NCBI GenBank assembly: GCA_040143965.1
Contig: JASJQH010000046.1
Span: forward strand, 1 to 38,556
Direction of reading: 5' to 3'
DNA: 38,556 bases
Source: Basidiobolus ranarum
Taxonomy: Eukaryota > Basidiobolomycota > Basidiobolomycetes > Basidiobolales
Shown: positions 1-10,290 of the stretch, piece after piece
Position numbering within the stretch: the first letter of the stretch is position 1
Layout: every line of letters begins with the position of its first letter
The notes under the pieces: model-generated
What the model was told of the DNA's origin: nothing
Seen by the model: only the letters and a program-made list of their open reading frames with translations
Database searches by the model: none
Made by a program: the position numbers and the translations under genes

Positions 1-252
1 GTTAATGATTTGATTTGTGCCAGCAATTAGGAGATGGTAGCCTTTGTTCAGATATCCTAATAGGAGACATTTAGTTGCCTTTTTGTCCAATTTCCTATGC
101 TGAGGTTTAGGAATATGAGCATATACTTTTGATCCAAAAATTCTGAGGTGATTCAGATTAGGCTTGTTTCCAGTCCAGATTTCAATAGGAGTTTTAGAGT
201 CATGGTTGCTACATGTTGGACTTCCATTTTGGAGATATGTAGCTGAACAAAC
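1..252 (-). mobile_element. Ty1/copia-like integrase fragment (partial, cut by window edge)
   Basis: Read on the minus strand, one open frame from 252 to 1 gives the end of a copia-type integrase: a YLQN-SPT segment, then TPIEIWTGNKPNLNHLRIFG, then a basic stretch and LLLGYLNKGYHLL. This is the usual C-terminal part of the copia integrase core (the TPYE-W-KPN-HLR-FG block and the following GY box). It has no start and is cut by the window edge. It stops being recognisable near 250, where the sequence switches to copia RNase H on the opposite strand, so it belongs to an inverted or rearranged element. Function is presumably lost. Confidence 0.85.
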
Positions 253-715
253 TCAAATTATTCTCAAAATTCACCAACTACAATACATCAAGATAATCAA
301 AGTTGTATCCAATTAGCTAAAAATCCCATGTTTCATAATAGAATCAAACATCTGGATGTTGGATATCACTTCATTACAGAGGTTATGGGAAATAAGTTTA
401 TTGACTTAACTTATTGGACTTGTTCCATTGTGCCAGGATTTATTGGACCTTGGATAAAAATATTATAGTAAATATGATTGAAATTGATCATGCCATAGGG
501 TGCTGGATAGTGCCAAATGGTGCCACATAAATTTTAGGATACTTTATCCAAGATGATATATACAGCACAATCTGGTACTATCACAGAGAACAAGTCCATT
601 TTTCCATAGAAGATATGATTGCAGATATATCAATCAAACTATTAGCTAGACAGAAATTTGAGAAATTAAGACCTTCCTTAGGATTAGTTTGAATGACTAT
701 TTATTTGAGGGAGAG
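253..715 (+). mobile_element. Copia-like RNase H end and polypurine tract, interrupted
   Basis: From 268 the plus strand encodes an RNase H tail: PTTIHQDNQSCIQLAKNPMF, then a HNRIKHLDVGYHFI-type stretch and NKFIDLTYWT. The family normally continues directly into TEDMIADI. Here that continuation (EDMIADISIKLLARQKFEKL, then RPSLGLV and a stop at 690-692) reappears only at 609 in another frame, so about 185 bases are inserted. The first residue of the DDN-type motif region reads Q where copia elements usually have C or V before DN. A purine tract (GAGGGAGAG, 707-715) directly precedes the LTR, as expected for plus-strand priming. The element is dead at this site. Confidence 0.82.
415..598. repeat. 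Small inverted-repeat insertion inside the copia RNase H region
   Basis: The 184-bp segment starts with TGGACTTGTTC (415-425) and ends with its exact reverse complement (588-598). A second inverted pair, CTTGGATAAA at 449-458 and its complement at 543-552, lies further in. It splits the otherwise continuous copia motif YWT/EDMIADI. It has no coding capacity. A foldback or MITE-like insertion is the simplest reading, although no clean target-site duplication could be identified. Confidence 0.5.
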
Positions 716-1199
716 TGTTGAAATCAACATTGCCTAAACACCTATATAGTCATATATAGCTTATTACTTGGTTATCTTATAGTTCACTAAGATATTATCC
801 ATTATTCTCAATTGGAATATACTTAGAATATTTTTACCAGCTTAGAAGTTCTCAGATATATAGATTTTTCAAACTTGTGCTAGAAGCCCCAAACTTTGCA
901 CACATGATTCTGAGACCTTCCTTGAAATATTCTACACCACCCATTCCTCTAATTCTCCAAACCACTTCCAACAGGCTCCAAAATACTTTAACAGTGGTCT
1001 AGCAAACCAGCTCAGTACAATCACATAGCAAATAACTATTATTCTCAAAATGCATATCAGTAGATCTATTCTGCAAATATCTTCTACTTAAGCAGCTTAA
1101 AGATTCTGGACTTAACTATTTGTTAAGTTCAGTAAAGTTCACGACTTTTCATTGTGTCTCTCAAAAACACAACACTGACTATTTAATTCTTGATCAACA
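716..1199 (+). mobile_element. Copia-type 3' long terminal repeat
   Basis: The block begins TGTTGA immediately after a polypurine tract and ends TCAACA, a perfect 6-bp terminal inverted repeat with TG...CA ends, giving a 484-bp LTR. It is preceded by a copia RNase H C-terminus ending in a stop at 692, so this is the 3' LTR of a plus-strand element. A related but diverged LTR occurs at 38115, which supports the boundary: both begin TGTTGAAA and share CTATATAGTCATATA about 25-30 bases in. Confidence 0.85.
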
Positions 1200-1709
1200 G
1201 AAGTGCTCAGAAAAACTTTGCTAGAGTGATTGATTGAAAGACATTAGTCTTAGATGATCTGTTAATTCTTTAAGCTAGACTCGGTAAGGAAAGCTAGCTA
1301 GGGAATAAGGACTTGCTGAGAAGTATGATGTAAGTTTGTTCGTTAGCATTGATGCATGATTTCCATATAAGTAAATATTTGTATTTCACAATGAGCCTAC
1401 TAAATGTTTGTAGAGGTTTATTAAATTTGTTATTACTAACTTTAAAACCTAGCTACCTCGTATAGCACATGCGTAGTAGGGTTAAGGTCGGGCCAAGTTA
1501 AATATGGTCAGCATTTGTTATATAAATGTATATATTGGTCTACAGCACCAAGAGTATATGCGTGTAAAAGTCCCTATGTTTAACCCTCCTCTTAGCAAGC
1601 AATCTAGTCATTTCGGCAGAAGTAGCACCAGGTTTACTTTGGTTTCATGGAAAATTAAACGAAAATTCAAACTAAGGAAAGTTAAAAGTTTTCACCACAT
1701 CATCCCCAC

Positions 1710-1781
1710 AGATAGAAACATAGAGCATATACCGCTAGAGATAGAGAGAATATACAGGTAGAGATATAGAGCATATACAGT
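1710..1781. repeat. Degenerate 24-bp tandem repeat, about 3 copies
   Basis: Three imperfect consecutive copies of a purine-rich unit ending in -gcatatac/-gaatatac are visible. The role is unknown; it sits about 520-590 bp upstream of the transporter start. Confidence 0.5.
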
Positions 1782-2211
1782 TAAAGGTACTCCAGAACCA
1801 AATTTGGGCGCATATAATGCAAGTGAATGGGCTCCACCAACCAACATCAGAATCGCTTATTGCGATATCATAATGAAATGTTTACTAAGCATGTATTGAA
1901 TTATTGTAACTCGCAATTGTCACGGATGTTCAATATCAGAATTAACCCATATCGACGTAGCATATCGATGTAGCTTAGTGATGAAGATCCATCTCTGATG
2001 TCGGTTACGAAGGCAAGATTTTTGACCGAGTAAGAAGGACCTACATATTCTCCGCTAACCGTATCCGCCCGATGCTAAATAAAATCCAATTAATAATATA
2101 TATATAAATACAATGATAAAGACAAATCATTGTAACGATGATATCATAGATCAAGACGGTGCAAATCACTGATTTCTACAGCGTGGATATACTAATACAC
2201 CCGAGCACTGC

Positions 2212-2219
2212 TATATATA
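2212..2219 (+). promoter_or_regulatory. Candidate TATA box of the ABC transporter gene
   Basis: TATATATA lies 83 bp before the ATG at 2302, a spacing close to that seen for the other intronless genes here. The assignment rests on sequence and position only. Confidence 0.5.
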
Positions 2220-2301
2220 CAGCGTAGCAGTAGCCTCTCAATGCCATCAAAGGCATTACTCTATTAGAACTATCATAGCAAGCACTTCATTATTTTAGCA
2301 C

Positions 2302-5300
2302 ATGAGAGAATTGAGTAATGATACCCAGAGGAATACCTCTGTGGACGACAAGGCGCATACAAATGATTCGAACACTCTCAAAAGAACTCAAACCCATTTT
2401 CAGATCGAAGAATCTACCGGAGGCTGGGGTGAAGGTGAGCCAGCCATTGATATATCTGCAGCAACTGGGGAATACGACGACTTGCGACGAGAACTCTCAC
2501 GCATCTCTACTTTACATCGAGTTACAACTGCCCAATCCTCCGAAGCTACACTAGAAGATGGCAATGGGGGAGATGATTTTGACCTTGATGACTTCTTACA
2601 AGCCAAGCTCAAGGAAAATCAAGATGCGGCAATAAAAGAAAAACGCATCGGAATTACCTTCAAAGATCTGACCGTCGTAGGAGATAAGATAGATCGTGTG
2701 TACAAGGATGACTGTGCAACACCGTTCCAAAAGCTAGGCACTCTCCTCAATCCGGCCTCCTGGTTCAATAGAACCCATGAGAAATCAGGGGATGATGGTA
2801 GAGTACTATTACACAGCATTGATGGGTTCTGCAAAGATGGCGAGATGTTGTTCGTCCTAGGAAGGCCAGGAGCGGGGTGTTCAACTTTGCTCAGGGTTCT
2901 TGCCAATTCGCGGAAGCAATACAAAAGAATAGAAGGGGAAGTTTCGTATGGTGGAATCTCTGCGGAAGAATTCAGCAAGAAGTACTCAGGTGAGGTGGCC
3001 TACAATCCAGAGGATGACTTCCATTTTGCCACGCTAACAGTGCGAGAGACGATGAATTTTGCTCTAAAATGTAAAACACCTGGGAAAAGACTTCCCAATG
3101 AGACTAAAAAGTCATTTGTTCACAATGTTCGCGACACCCTATTGAAGATGTTTGGATTATCACATACTTTGGACACACTCGTTGGGAACGAATATGTGCG
3201 TGGTGTGTCAGGTGGAGAGCGAAAGCGCCTCTCCATTGCTGAACAGATGACGGCTCGTGCAGCAATCAATATGTGGGATGGAAGTACCAAGGGACTGGAC
3301 GCTTCATCGGCTTTGAACTACGTCAAGTCGTTGCGTATTATGACTAATATTATGCATAAAGCTACTCTAGTTACAATCTATCAGGCTTCTGAAAGCATCT
3401 ATCAAGAGTTTGACAAGGTACTGGTTCTGGATCAAGGGCGCTGTGTTTACTTTGGACCAGCTAATGAAGCAAGAAATTACTTCATCCAGCTTGGATTCAT
3501 GAATATTCCTCGTCAAACCACTTCGGATTTCTTAACCGCTGTAACAGATCCCCATGAACGTAAAGTTATTCCAGGTATGGAGGAAAAGGTCCCGAAGACA
3601 CCTGAAGGATTAGAGCAGGCCTATCGAAGCTCGATTATTTATCGTAGGATGATCCAGGAGAGGGCTGAATATGAAGGTTTTTTACATCAGAGTGCACCAG
3701 ACAAGGAATTCCGTCAGCACGTTGCCGAGTCAAAACAGAAGAATGTCCCACACAAGTCACCATATACTACCTCTTACTTTCAACAAGTGAAGGCACTTAC
3801 ATTGCGTCAATTCCAATTGACCTTTGGTGATCGAGCAGCGTTGATATCTCGCTACGCTTCGATTATCATTAAGGCAGCCATTGTCGGCTCAGCTTTCTTA
3901 CTTCTTCCGACGAATACTGTCAATGGAGCGTTCACACGAGGTGGTGTTCTGTTCTTCGCTCTGCTCTTTAACTCACTTGTTGCCCAGGCTGAGATTCCAA
4001 CAGCTATTGCGGGACGGTCAATTCTCTACAAACATAAATCCTTTGCCTTTTACTACCCCAGTGCTTACTATATTGCTCAAATGGTAGCAGATATCCCGTT
4101 TATGGCTATACAAATTCTTGGATTCTCCATTATTCTGTATTGGATGGCTGGCCTACAAGCGGATGCAGGAAAATTCTTCATGTTCATGTTCATACTACTA
4201 GTGTCTGGATTCAGTCTCACTGCATATTTCAGAATGTTTGCTGCTTTCTCGCCAAATTTTGATGTGGCCTCTCGTACCTCTGGTTTAGTACTGATGGCCT
4301 TTATTCTCTACGCTGGTTACCTAATTCCACAAACAAAAATGCATGGATGGTTTGTGTGGGTGTACTGGATTAACCCGCTGGCGTATGGGTTCAAGGCACT
4401 CATGTCTAACGAATTCAAAGGTCTCCAATTTGACTGTTCTGGTGCAGATTTAATCCCAAGTGGTCCGAACTACACAAACATTAATTACCAAACGTGCAAC
4501 TTAGCCGGTGGCAGACCAGGTGAGAATTTCGTTGATGGGCCTGATTATCTTCATAAAGCATTCGGCTACGATGCGAACCAGATGTGGACAGATACAGTAA
4601 CTGTTATATGTTGGTGGATCCTATTCTCGATTATTTCTATGATTGCCATGGAATTTAAAGAGTTCGGTAGAGGAGGCTTCACCTTAAATGTCTATAAGCG
4701 CACCAAAGATACAGCACAAACAAATGCTAACCAAGCCAACTCCGGTAATTTGGAAACAAATGTAGCAATTGAAAAGGATTTGGAGGACATTGCATTGGAG
4801 GGCACCACTTTCACCTGGCACAACGTCGACTACACAGTACCAGCGAAAGGATTTGCTGATGGCAAGCAGCTATTACAAAAGATAAATGGCTGGGTCAAGC
4901 CTGGTCAACTGACAGCGCTTATGGGAGCTTCTGGCGCTGGTAAGACAACTCTGTTGGATGTATTAGCTCAACGAAAGTCCATTGGTAAAGTTGTTGGGGA
5001 TATCTTGGTGGATGGCCGACCTCTAGGTGCCGATTTTCAACGCACTACCGGTTACTGCGAACAGATGGATGTTCATAACCCTGCAGTCACCGTTCGCGAA
5101 TCACTACAATTTTCCGCATATCTTCGTCAACCGGCTGAGGTTACTAAGGCTGAGAAAGATGCATACGTAGATGAGATCATCAAACTGTTGGAGATGCAAG
5201 ATATAGCAGAAGCGGTGATAGGAGACGTGGAAACCGGTGTTGGTATTTCTGTTGAGCAACGCAAGCGTCTCACTATTGGGGTAGAGTTGGTAGCTAAGCC

Positions 5301-6684
5301 CAAGCTTCTTTTCCTTGACGAACCAACATCGGGTTTGGACGCGCAAGCTGCTTTCAATATTATCCGTTTCATGCGTAAATTAGCCGATCAAGGCCAGGCA
5401 GTGTTGTGTACCATCCATCAACCTAGTGCTGTCCTCTTTGAATTTTTTGACCATCTCCTGCTGCTGGCCCGCGGTGGTCGTACAGTATATTTTGGAGAAC
5501 TCGGTTCAGACTCGAAAGTTCTATTGGATTACTTTGCACGTAATGGAGGACCACTCTGTGCATCAGACGCCAACCCAGCCGAATATATCCTTGATGTCAT
5601 CAATGACAAACGCGCATTAGATTGGCCCAGTATCTGGAGTGATTCATCAGAGAAAAAGGAAGTACAGAATGCTTTAGAGCATATAGAATCCAAGGATCTC
5701 ACGTCTCAGGAGATACATAACCAACGCGAGTTTGCCACTTCGTTTGGTACTCAGATGTCAGTCGTTGGACACAGAATGGCCCTTTCCTGGTGGCGTAATC
5801 CTACGTATAACCATGGTCGAGCAATGTTTTGTATAGTATTTGCTCTTCTTCTAGGTTTCTCTTTCTGGAGAATGGGTCACAGTCAGGCGGAATTGCAGTC
5901 CCGCACATTTGCCATATTCCAGTCATCTGTGATGGGCACGATGTTTATGAACTTATCACAGCCACGGTTTATTGAGGAACGTAACGTCTACAATCGAGAA
6001 CACTCGAGCAAGATGTACGACTGGAAGCCATTTTGGCTTTCCATCATGTTTACCGAGATTCCATTTCTTTTGGTAACCATTACTTGTTTCTGGCTCATAT
6101 TTTACTATATTTGCGGTTTCAGTGGGTCTTCGGAGCATGCGATCTACGCTTGGTTGATGTATGTCATATTCGCACTCTTCTGCGTATCGCTCGGTCAGAT
6201 GATAGCTTCCTTCTCGACATCAAAGCAAATGGCAGCTCTACTGAATCCATTCTTCTTTTCTATGCTTAATCTTTTCTGTGGTGTGGTGGTGCCATACAAC
6301 TCAATGCCTGGCTTTTGGAAAGCGTGGATGTACTGGTTAGACCCATTCCACTACTGGATTGAAGGTTTAGTCACTAATGAGCTTCATGGATTCACTGTTC
6401 GATGCAAGAGTGATGAGTTTCTGATTTTCAATCCACCTTCTGGTCAAACATGTAGGCAGTACGCGGCTGATTTTCTAACCAGTGCTGCCGGCTATTTGAA
6501 TAACCCAAATGCGGCCACATCCTGTGAATACTGCCCAATGTCTGTCGGTGATAATTTTTATGATCCTTTGGGATGGAACTACTCTCATCGTTGGCGCAAT
6601 TTTGGCTTCATGTGCATGTTCTGGGTGTTCAATATTGTCGTCACTGGTATTATCATCGCTAAATTCCGTTCCAACAGCCGCTAA
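2302..6684 (+). CDS. PDR-type (ABCG) full-size multidrug ABC transporter
   Basis: The 1460-residue protein has the PDR order NBD1-TMD1-NBD2-TMD2, expected at the plasma membrane for ATP-driven export of drugs, lipids or metabolites. NBD1 has the fungal Cys-containing Walker A GRPGAGCS (187-194), signature VSGGERKR (302-309) and altered Walker B region MWDGSTKGLD (324-333). NBD2 has canonical Walker A GASGAGKTT (875-883), degenerate signature VGISVEQRKR (980-989) and Walker B LLFLDEPTSGLD (1002-1013). The same asymmetry of one degenerate and one catalytic ATP site is known from yeast Pdr5 and Candida Cdr1. Hydrophobic segments follow each NBD, with Cys-rich external loops before the last helices. 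Length is close to the usual 1450-1550 residues. It is intronless, and the start is the first ATG after a TATA motif. Candidate AATAAA signals lie at 6936-6945. The substrate cannot be read from the sequence. Confidence 0.97.
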   Translation: MRELSNDTQRNTSVDDKAHTNDSNTLKRTQTHFQIEESTGGWGEGEPAIDISAATGEYDDLRRELSRISTLHRVTTAQSSEATLEDGNGGDDFDLDDFLQAKLKENQDAAIKEKRIGITFKDLTVVGDKIDRVYKDDCATPFQKLGTLLNPASWFNRTHEKSGDDGRVLLHSIDGFCKDGEMLFVLGRPGAGCSTLLRVLANSRKQYKRIEGEVSYGGISAEEFSKKYSGEVAYNPEDDFHFATLTVRETMNFALKCKTPGKRLPNETKKSFVHNVRDTLLKMFGLSHTLDTLVGNEYVRGVSGGERKRLSIAEQMTARAAINMWDGSTKGLDASSALNYVKSLRIMTNIMHKATLVTIYQASESIYQEFDKVLVLDQGRCVYFGPANEARNYFIQLGFMNIPRQTTSDFLTAVTDPHERKVIPGMEEKVPKTPEGLEQAYRSSIIYRRMIQERAEYEGFLHQSAPDKEFRQHVAESKQKNVPHKSPYTTSYFQQVKALTLRQFQLTFGDRAALISRYASIIIKAAIVGSAFLLLPTNTVNGAFTRGGVLFFALLFNSLVAQAEIPTAIAGRSILYKHKSFAFYYPSAYYIAQMVADIPFMAIQILGFSIILYWMAGLQADAGKFFMFMFILLVSGFSLTAYFRMFAAFSPNFDVASRTSGLVLMAFILYAGYLIPQTKMHGWFVWVYWINPLAYGFKALMSNEFKGLQFDCSGADLIPSGPNYTNINYQTCNLAGGRPGENFVDGPDYLHKAFGYDANQMWTDTVTVICWWILFSIISMIAMEFKEFGRGGFTLNVYKRTKDTAQTNANQANSGNLETNVAIEKDLEDIALEGTTFTWHNVDYTVPAKGFADGKQLLQKINGWVKPGQLTALMGASGAGKTTLLDVLAQRKSIGKVVGDILVDGRPLGADFQRTTGYCEQMDVHNPAVTVRESLQFSAYLRQPAEVTKAEKDAYVDEIIKLLEMQDIAEAVIGDVETGVGISVEQRKRLTIGVELVAKPKLLFLDEPTSGLDAQAAFNIIRFMRKLADQGQAVLCTIHQPSAVLFEFFDHLLLLARGGRTVYFGELGSDSKVLLDYFARNGGPLCASDANPAEYILDVINDKRALDWPSIWSDSSEKKEVQNALEHIESKDLTSQEIHNQREFATSFGTQMSVVGHRMALSWWRNPTYNHGRAMFCIVFALLLGFSFWRMGHSQAELQSRTFAIFQSSVMGTMFMNLSQPRFIEERNVYNREHSSKMYDWKPFWLSIMFTEIPFLLVTITCFWLIFYYICGFSGSSEHAIYAWLMYVIFALFCVSLGQMIASFSTSKQMAALLNPFFFSMLNLFCGVVVPYNSMPGFWKAWMYWLDPFHYWIEGLVTNELHGFTVRCKSDEFLIFNPPSGQTCRQYAADFLTSAAGYLNNPNAATSCEYCPMSVGDNFYDPLGWNYSHRWRNFGFMCMFWVFNIVVTGIIIAKFRSNSR

Positions 6685-7728
6685 TATTTCGGATAATTAA
6701 ATTAGCCGTTCTGAGCAAGAATCACTGTTCTAATCTATTGGTGAAGTTCTGTTCAATTGGACGGGGTCAGTAATATGTGACGGCATATATATCAGATCAT
6801 TCTCTATTTTTGCTGGTAATTATAGGACAAACTTGGATTTTTCTCATGTATATTATTCTCACGATCCCGGCGTATATTACGTAACATTTAGACCTCATCT
6901 TTCACACTCTTGGTACCATGTAAACAACTTCAGTTAATAAATAAACTCTTTTATCTTGACTTCACTTCTTTTCATTAGTCATAGCATCTCAGGCTCCATA
7001 TGCTTTAGAACCAGATCATTGACTGAAAAACATCTAATCTGTTCATTGATTACTTACCTTCTTGTTCTGATGTATCTTGTCACATACTGCACAAGTAGAA
7101 TTGGACGAAACTTAGCAATATCTGTACAAACGCAAATGAGTGTTTCTTCAGTGGCTAATTTCTGCAACGTCGTGATAGTAACCGCAAACGTTATTAACCA
7201 AATGTGTAAGAAATACGAATCATTTAGAAAGGATGCTTAATCTCCAATTCATAAATCAAATCAGTTGAAAATGAACATTTGCCAAAAATAGATTGTCATG
7301 CAAATTACTTGCTAAACTGGTTGATCAGGTACCCGGTTTATCGGAATAATAGCCACGATTGTAAACCTATGTGGTAGATTGCTTTGCTTTTCTCGACAAG
7401 TGCTTGACTTTGTTTCTTCTCACAATTCGTGCAGTATTTGTAGCATTTTAGATTGAGTGAAATTTACTAGTAACGTATACATATATATAAGTTATCACTG
7501 TCGAAGTATATTGTTATTCATAATCTCTGGTTTATCTTGCGTTCCGGTTGCTCAGTAGCTGCGAGAAGTACAAGATAATCGGCAGAGAGGGCACATCTAT
7601 GGAAAGTTTAACACTGTCCATGGTGTCTCGTTCATATGGCTAGAACACCAACATAACGTAGATTGAAGTGACATGATAGATTCCAAATATTTATTTCCAT
7701 AAATAAAACATATAAATAGAGTCGACAT
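6685..7728. other. Convergent intergenic region
   Basis: This lies between the 3' ends of the transporter (plus) and the first secreted-protein gene (minus). It holds candidate poly(A) signals: AATAAA at 6936 (plus) and its complement at 7690-7695 (minus). A 94-codon open frame at 6956-7240 has no family resemblance. Nothing else was recognised. Confidence 0.6.
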
Positions 7729-8256
7729 TTAACTATAATCTCCGGGAACAACCATGGCACAACCCGAAGTACTAAGTCCCATATTACAATCATTCTTTTC
7801 GTTACAGCAACGGATACAATAATCACCTATATCAGGTTCAATCAAACTGACAAAATATGTATACCCAGCACAACCCGAGTTAGGTGGAGCTCCTCTGTTA
7901 TCAAATTGACCTCCACCATCCTGACGAGATAACTTATACGCATCGGGGTTCATCTTTCCAGTGACTTGTACATACGTATTTGTTAGACTAAAATGGGAAC
8001 TTTGAATAAACCCTTTAGGCATAGTATTGGCCTTTGGCGCCGTAGGATTTGGCCTTGTACAAAATACAACGGCGTCATCTTCATGCTCTCCTATAGTCAT
8101 TCCTGGCTCGGGAGGTAAAAATAAGCAGAAGCTATCGGTGCTGTTGAGGACAGTCAAACGGTTGATCTGATAGTCTCCAATGGATATGGGCTTCCCAAGC
8201 ACCAATTCAGAGGTGGCTAGCAAGGTGGTGAGTGAAATGATTGATGGCCAAAACAT
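7729..8256 (-). CDS. Small secreted eight-cysteine protein, paralog 1
   Basis: 175 residues. Residues 1-21 form a signal peptide ending SELVLG before KPI. The mature part has eight cysteines in the array's spacing (FCLFLPP, VFCTRP, SGCAGY, YCIRCC, DCNMG, GC), an NST sequon near residue 39, the block GGGQFDNRGAP and an EPD motif, and ends PGDYS. I recognise the pattern as a conserved fungal family of small secreted proteins with no function known to me; wall, adhesion or effector roles are only possibilities. The even cysteine number fits four disulfides. It is intronless. TATATAAA lies 60 bp upstream (8316-8323) and an AATAAA about 35 bp past the stop. It is the outermost minus-strand member of a five-gene array. 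Confidence 0.93.
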   Translation of the reverse strand: MFWPSIISLTTLLATSELVLGKPISIGDYQINRLTVLNSTDSFCLFLPPEPGMTIGEHEDDAVVFCTRPNPTAPKANTMPKGFIQSSHFSLTNTYVQVTGKMNPDAYKLSRQDGGGQFDNRGAPPNSGCAGYTYFVSLIEPDIGDYCIRCCNEKNDCNMGLSTSGCAMVVPGDYS

Positions 8257-8860
8257 TACAAAGGGATGTTGAGAAATAAGGGCTTTGATGTCTCATCAAG
8301 TAGCTATTTTCCCAGTTTATATAGTACATTTGGAATTTTCAATATCTTTTTCCTTACCAATCTCTTTTTAGCCAGCAAGGAACTTCTCTCAACTATAGGC
8401 TATCTTCCTGAGATACCAGCTTCTAAAAATTGATCGAATCAATTGTCAAGATATAGATTATTTTTAAATGAAGTGAAGGCGTACTTTGCTTAGTCTTACC
8501 CCGGTATTTTGGTAATGGAAGATACCAAGCCTTTTTTCATCTAAATCAATCGCTTATAGATCTAGTTAACGATTGATCTCTGGTTATAACGTTATTATAT
8601 GCATGTGGTAAGTAGGATTAAATTTACCTTGGACCCGTATTAAGTTCATAAGAGTCGGACCATCTTTTAATAGAAATTCTCAGATAATTGGAGCTGATCT
8701 ATGCGAACACTAAAGTTAAGTTGATCTACACAAAAGTTAATTAAATAATGAGCAACGAATTTACGATTATGCAAAATATTTATTCATTTACATACAGTTG
8801 AAGCGAATTTAAACAAAAATATAACAAAACCATATTTCATGGAGATAAGCCACTTTTGCT
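8257..8860. other. Spacer between secreted paralogs 1 and 2
   Basis: It contains the promoter of paralog 1 (TATATAAA on the minus strand at 8316-8323) and the 3' end of paralog 2 (AATAAA on the minus strand at 8779-8784). No gene or clear paralog relic was seen. Confidence 0.6.
8316..8323 (-). promoter_or_regulatory. TATA box of secreted paralog 1
   Basis: TATATAAA on the minus strand lies 60 bp before the ATG. All five paralogs have a TATA-like motif 38-68 bp upstream of their start. Confidence 0.7.
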
Positions 8861-9388
8861 CTAACTATAATCACCAGGGATAACGGCCAAGCACCCTTCA
8901 ACACTGAGACCCATGTTACAATCGTTCTTCTCATTGCAGCAACGAATGCAATAGTTGCCATTGTCAGGCTCGATCAAGCTAACGAAGTAAGTATAACCAT
9001 CGCAACCAGACTTGGGGGGAGCACCACGATTATCAAATTGGCCTCCACCATCTTTGCGAGAGAGTTTGTAAGCACTAGGATTCATCTTACCAGTTACTTG
9101 CACATATGAGTTGGTCTTCTTGGAATGGGCACTTTTGATGAAGCCTTTAGGAAACATATTAGCCTTGGGTGCCTTTGCAGTTGGCTTGGTACAGAATACC
9201 ACAGCATCATCCTCATGCTCACCAATCACCATCCCAGGCTTAGGAGGCAAGAAGAGGCAGAAATCGGTGGAGTTGTTGACGACAGTGAGGTGGTTGATAC
9301 TAGGATCTCCAACGGTGATGGGTTTACCCATGATAGAGGAAGCAGCAGATAAAGCAATGAAGATAGAAGCGATTCTTTTTCCAATCAT
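8861..9388 (-). CDS. Small secreted eight-cysteine protein, paralog 2
   Basis: 175 residues, the same length as its four neighbours. The signal peptide covers residues 1-21 (ending SSIMG before KPI). Cysteines stand at 44, 66, 129, 147, 150, 151, 157 and 166; the CC pair and the CxxCC cluster are invariant in the array. NST at 39-41 is a candidate glycosylation site. The protein is rich in Lys around residues 68-91 (KPTAKAPKA, SAHSKKT), unlike paralogs 1 and 5, which makes it more basic. The C-terminus is GDYS. TATAAAAG lies at 9453-9460, 64 bp upstream. Export is inferred from the signal peptide and disulfide pattern; its molecular function is unknown. Confidence 0.93.
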   Translation of the reverse strand: MIGKRIASIFIALSAASSIMGKPITVGDPSINHLTVVNNSTDFCLFLPPKPGMVIGEHEDDAVVFCTKPTAKAPKANMFPKGFIKSAHSKKTNSYVQVTGKMNPSAYKLSRKDGGGQFDNRGAPPKSGCDGYTYFVSLIEPDNGNYCIRCCNEKNDCNMGLSVEGCLAVIPGDYS

Positions 9389-9452
9389 GATAGCTTAAAG
9401 AATTTGTTGAGAAGCTGAGTAGTTGATGATAAACTATAGTCAAGATGCCCCA

Positions 9453-9460
9453 CTTTTATA
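9453..9460 (-). promoter_or_regulatory. TATA box of secreted paralog 2
   Basis: TATAAAAG on the minus strand lies 64 bp before the ATG of paralog 2. Confidence 0.7.
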
Positions 9461-10270
9461 TCTTACAAGCTACATGGATAGCCAATAGGTTCCAATATCT
9501 ATTTCTAAATAGCGGTGTTTGTATATCTCAGACCACCATCGATAATTGAGTCATATAGAGGAAGTACAACATAGGCCTTGGTTCTGTTAAGCTCAACTAG
9601 CACATGCTCGCACTATGTAATGATTAGAAGGTTATCGGTGTCATTTCATATTGCTATTAATAACCTTCGATCGTTCTCTCTAAACGGAATAGCATGCTTC
9701 ATGCAGGCGCCGAGGTGAAATAGCAGCTGATGTCACAACTTCCTCCTTGAGTTCAGTTACATCTCGATTAGGCTGAAATTGTTTACTGGTCGACTCAGTT
9801 TCTTGCTAGTGAACTATTTAGTAACTATGATGTTATAACACTCTAACAACTCAAGTCTTGTATCAAGGTTGCCGTAACCATGAAACTATTTTTATTTTGA
9901 TGGGAAATTTTAGCAACCAATCAACCGCACTCATAAGTCGCACTCAAATTGTCAATATATTCTAAACGTACCATTTCAGAGAAACTAAATTGTCAATTCA
10001 AATATTATCAATTCTCACAATATCTCAACGAAATATTCGGGACAAAATAGAATGGAATTTGAATGCTATTCTTCCTTTTTTGGGCTTATGAGACATGCTT
10101 TCAACTGACGAAAAGTGGCGTTGGAGGTTTGTAATTCATGTTTGACTGCCATCACTTATCATACTGGTAGTTATTGATAACACTCTAGTTTATTGTTAGG
10201 CAGCTTGGCATTTCGGCTATTAAGTATTAGAATATATTTTTAACTTCAATTAGTGACTAGAACTACTAGG

Positions 10271-10290
10271 AAATAATAATAATAATAATA
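10271..10290. repeat. AAT trinucleotide microsatellite
   Basis: Six to seven uninterrupted AAT units occur just past the stop codon of secreted paralog 3. Such repeats are prone to length variation between isolates. Confidence 0.9.

Larger units (their letters stand above)
1200..2301. other. Intergenic region upstream of the ABC transporter
   Basis: No gene can be supported. Open frames here (for example 1504-1761) do not resemble any protein. Two small degenerate repeats are present: three copies of an about 24-bp unit (tagagatatagagcatatac-like) at 1710-1781, and a 13-bp tandem pair (catatcgaYgtag) at 1948-1973. Neither a clear Pdr1/Pdr3-type TCCGYGGA element nor any tRNA was seen. Confidence 0.6.

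Noticed and set aside
2040-2075. Pdr1/Pdr3-like element upstream of the ABC transporter (TCCGC strings)
   Set aside because: The strings TCCGCTAACC and TCCGCCCG do not match the palindromic TCCGYGGA consensus.
6956-7240. 94-codon frame downstream of the ABC transporter
   Set aside because: Its start is not supported by any promoter, it resembles no family, and it lies in a convergent 3' region with poly(A) signals.
7540-7570. tRNA-like B-box sequence (GGTTGCTCAGTAGCTG)
   Set aside because: No matching acceptor stem or anticodon arm could be folded by eye; no tRNA gene was recognised anywhere in the window.
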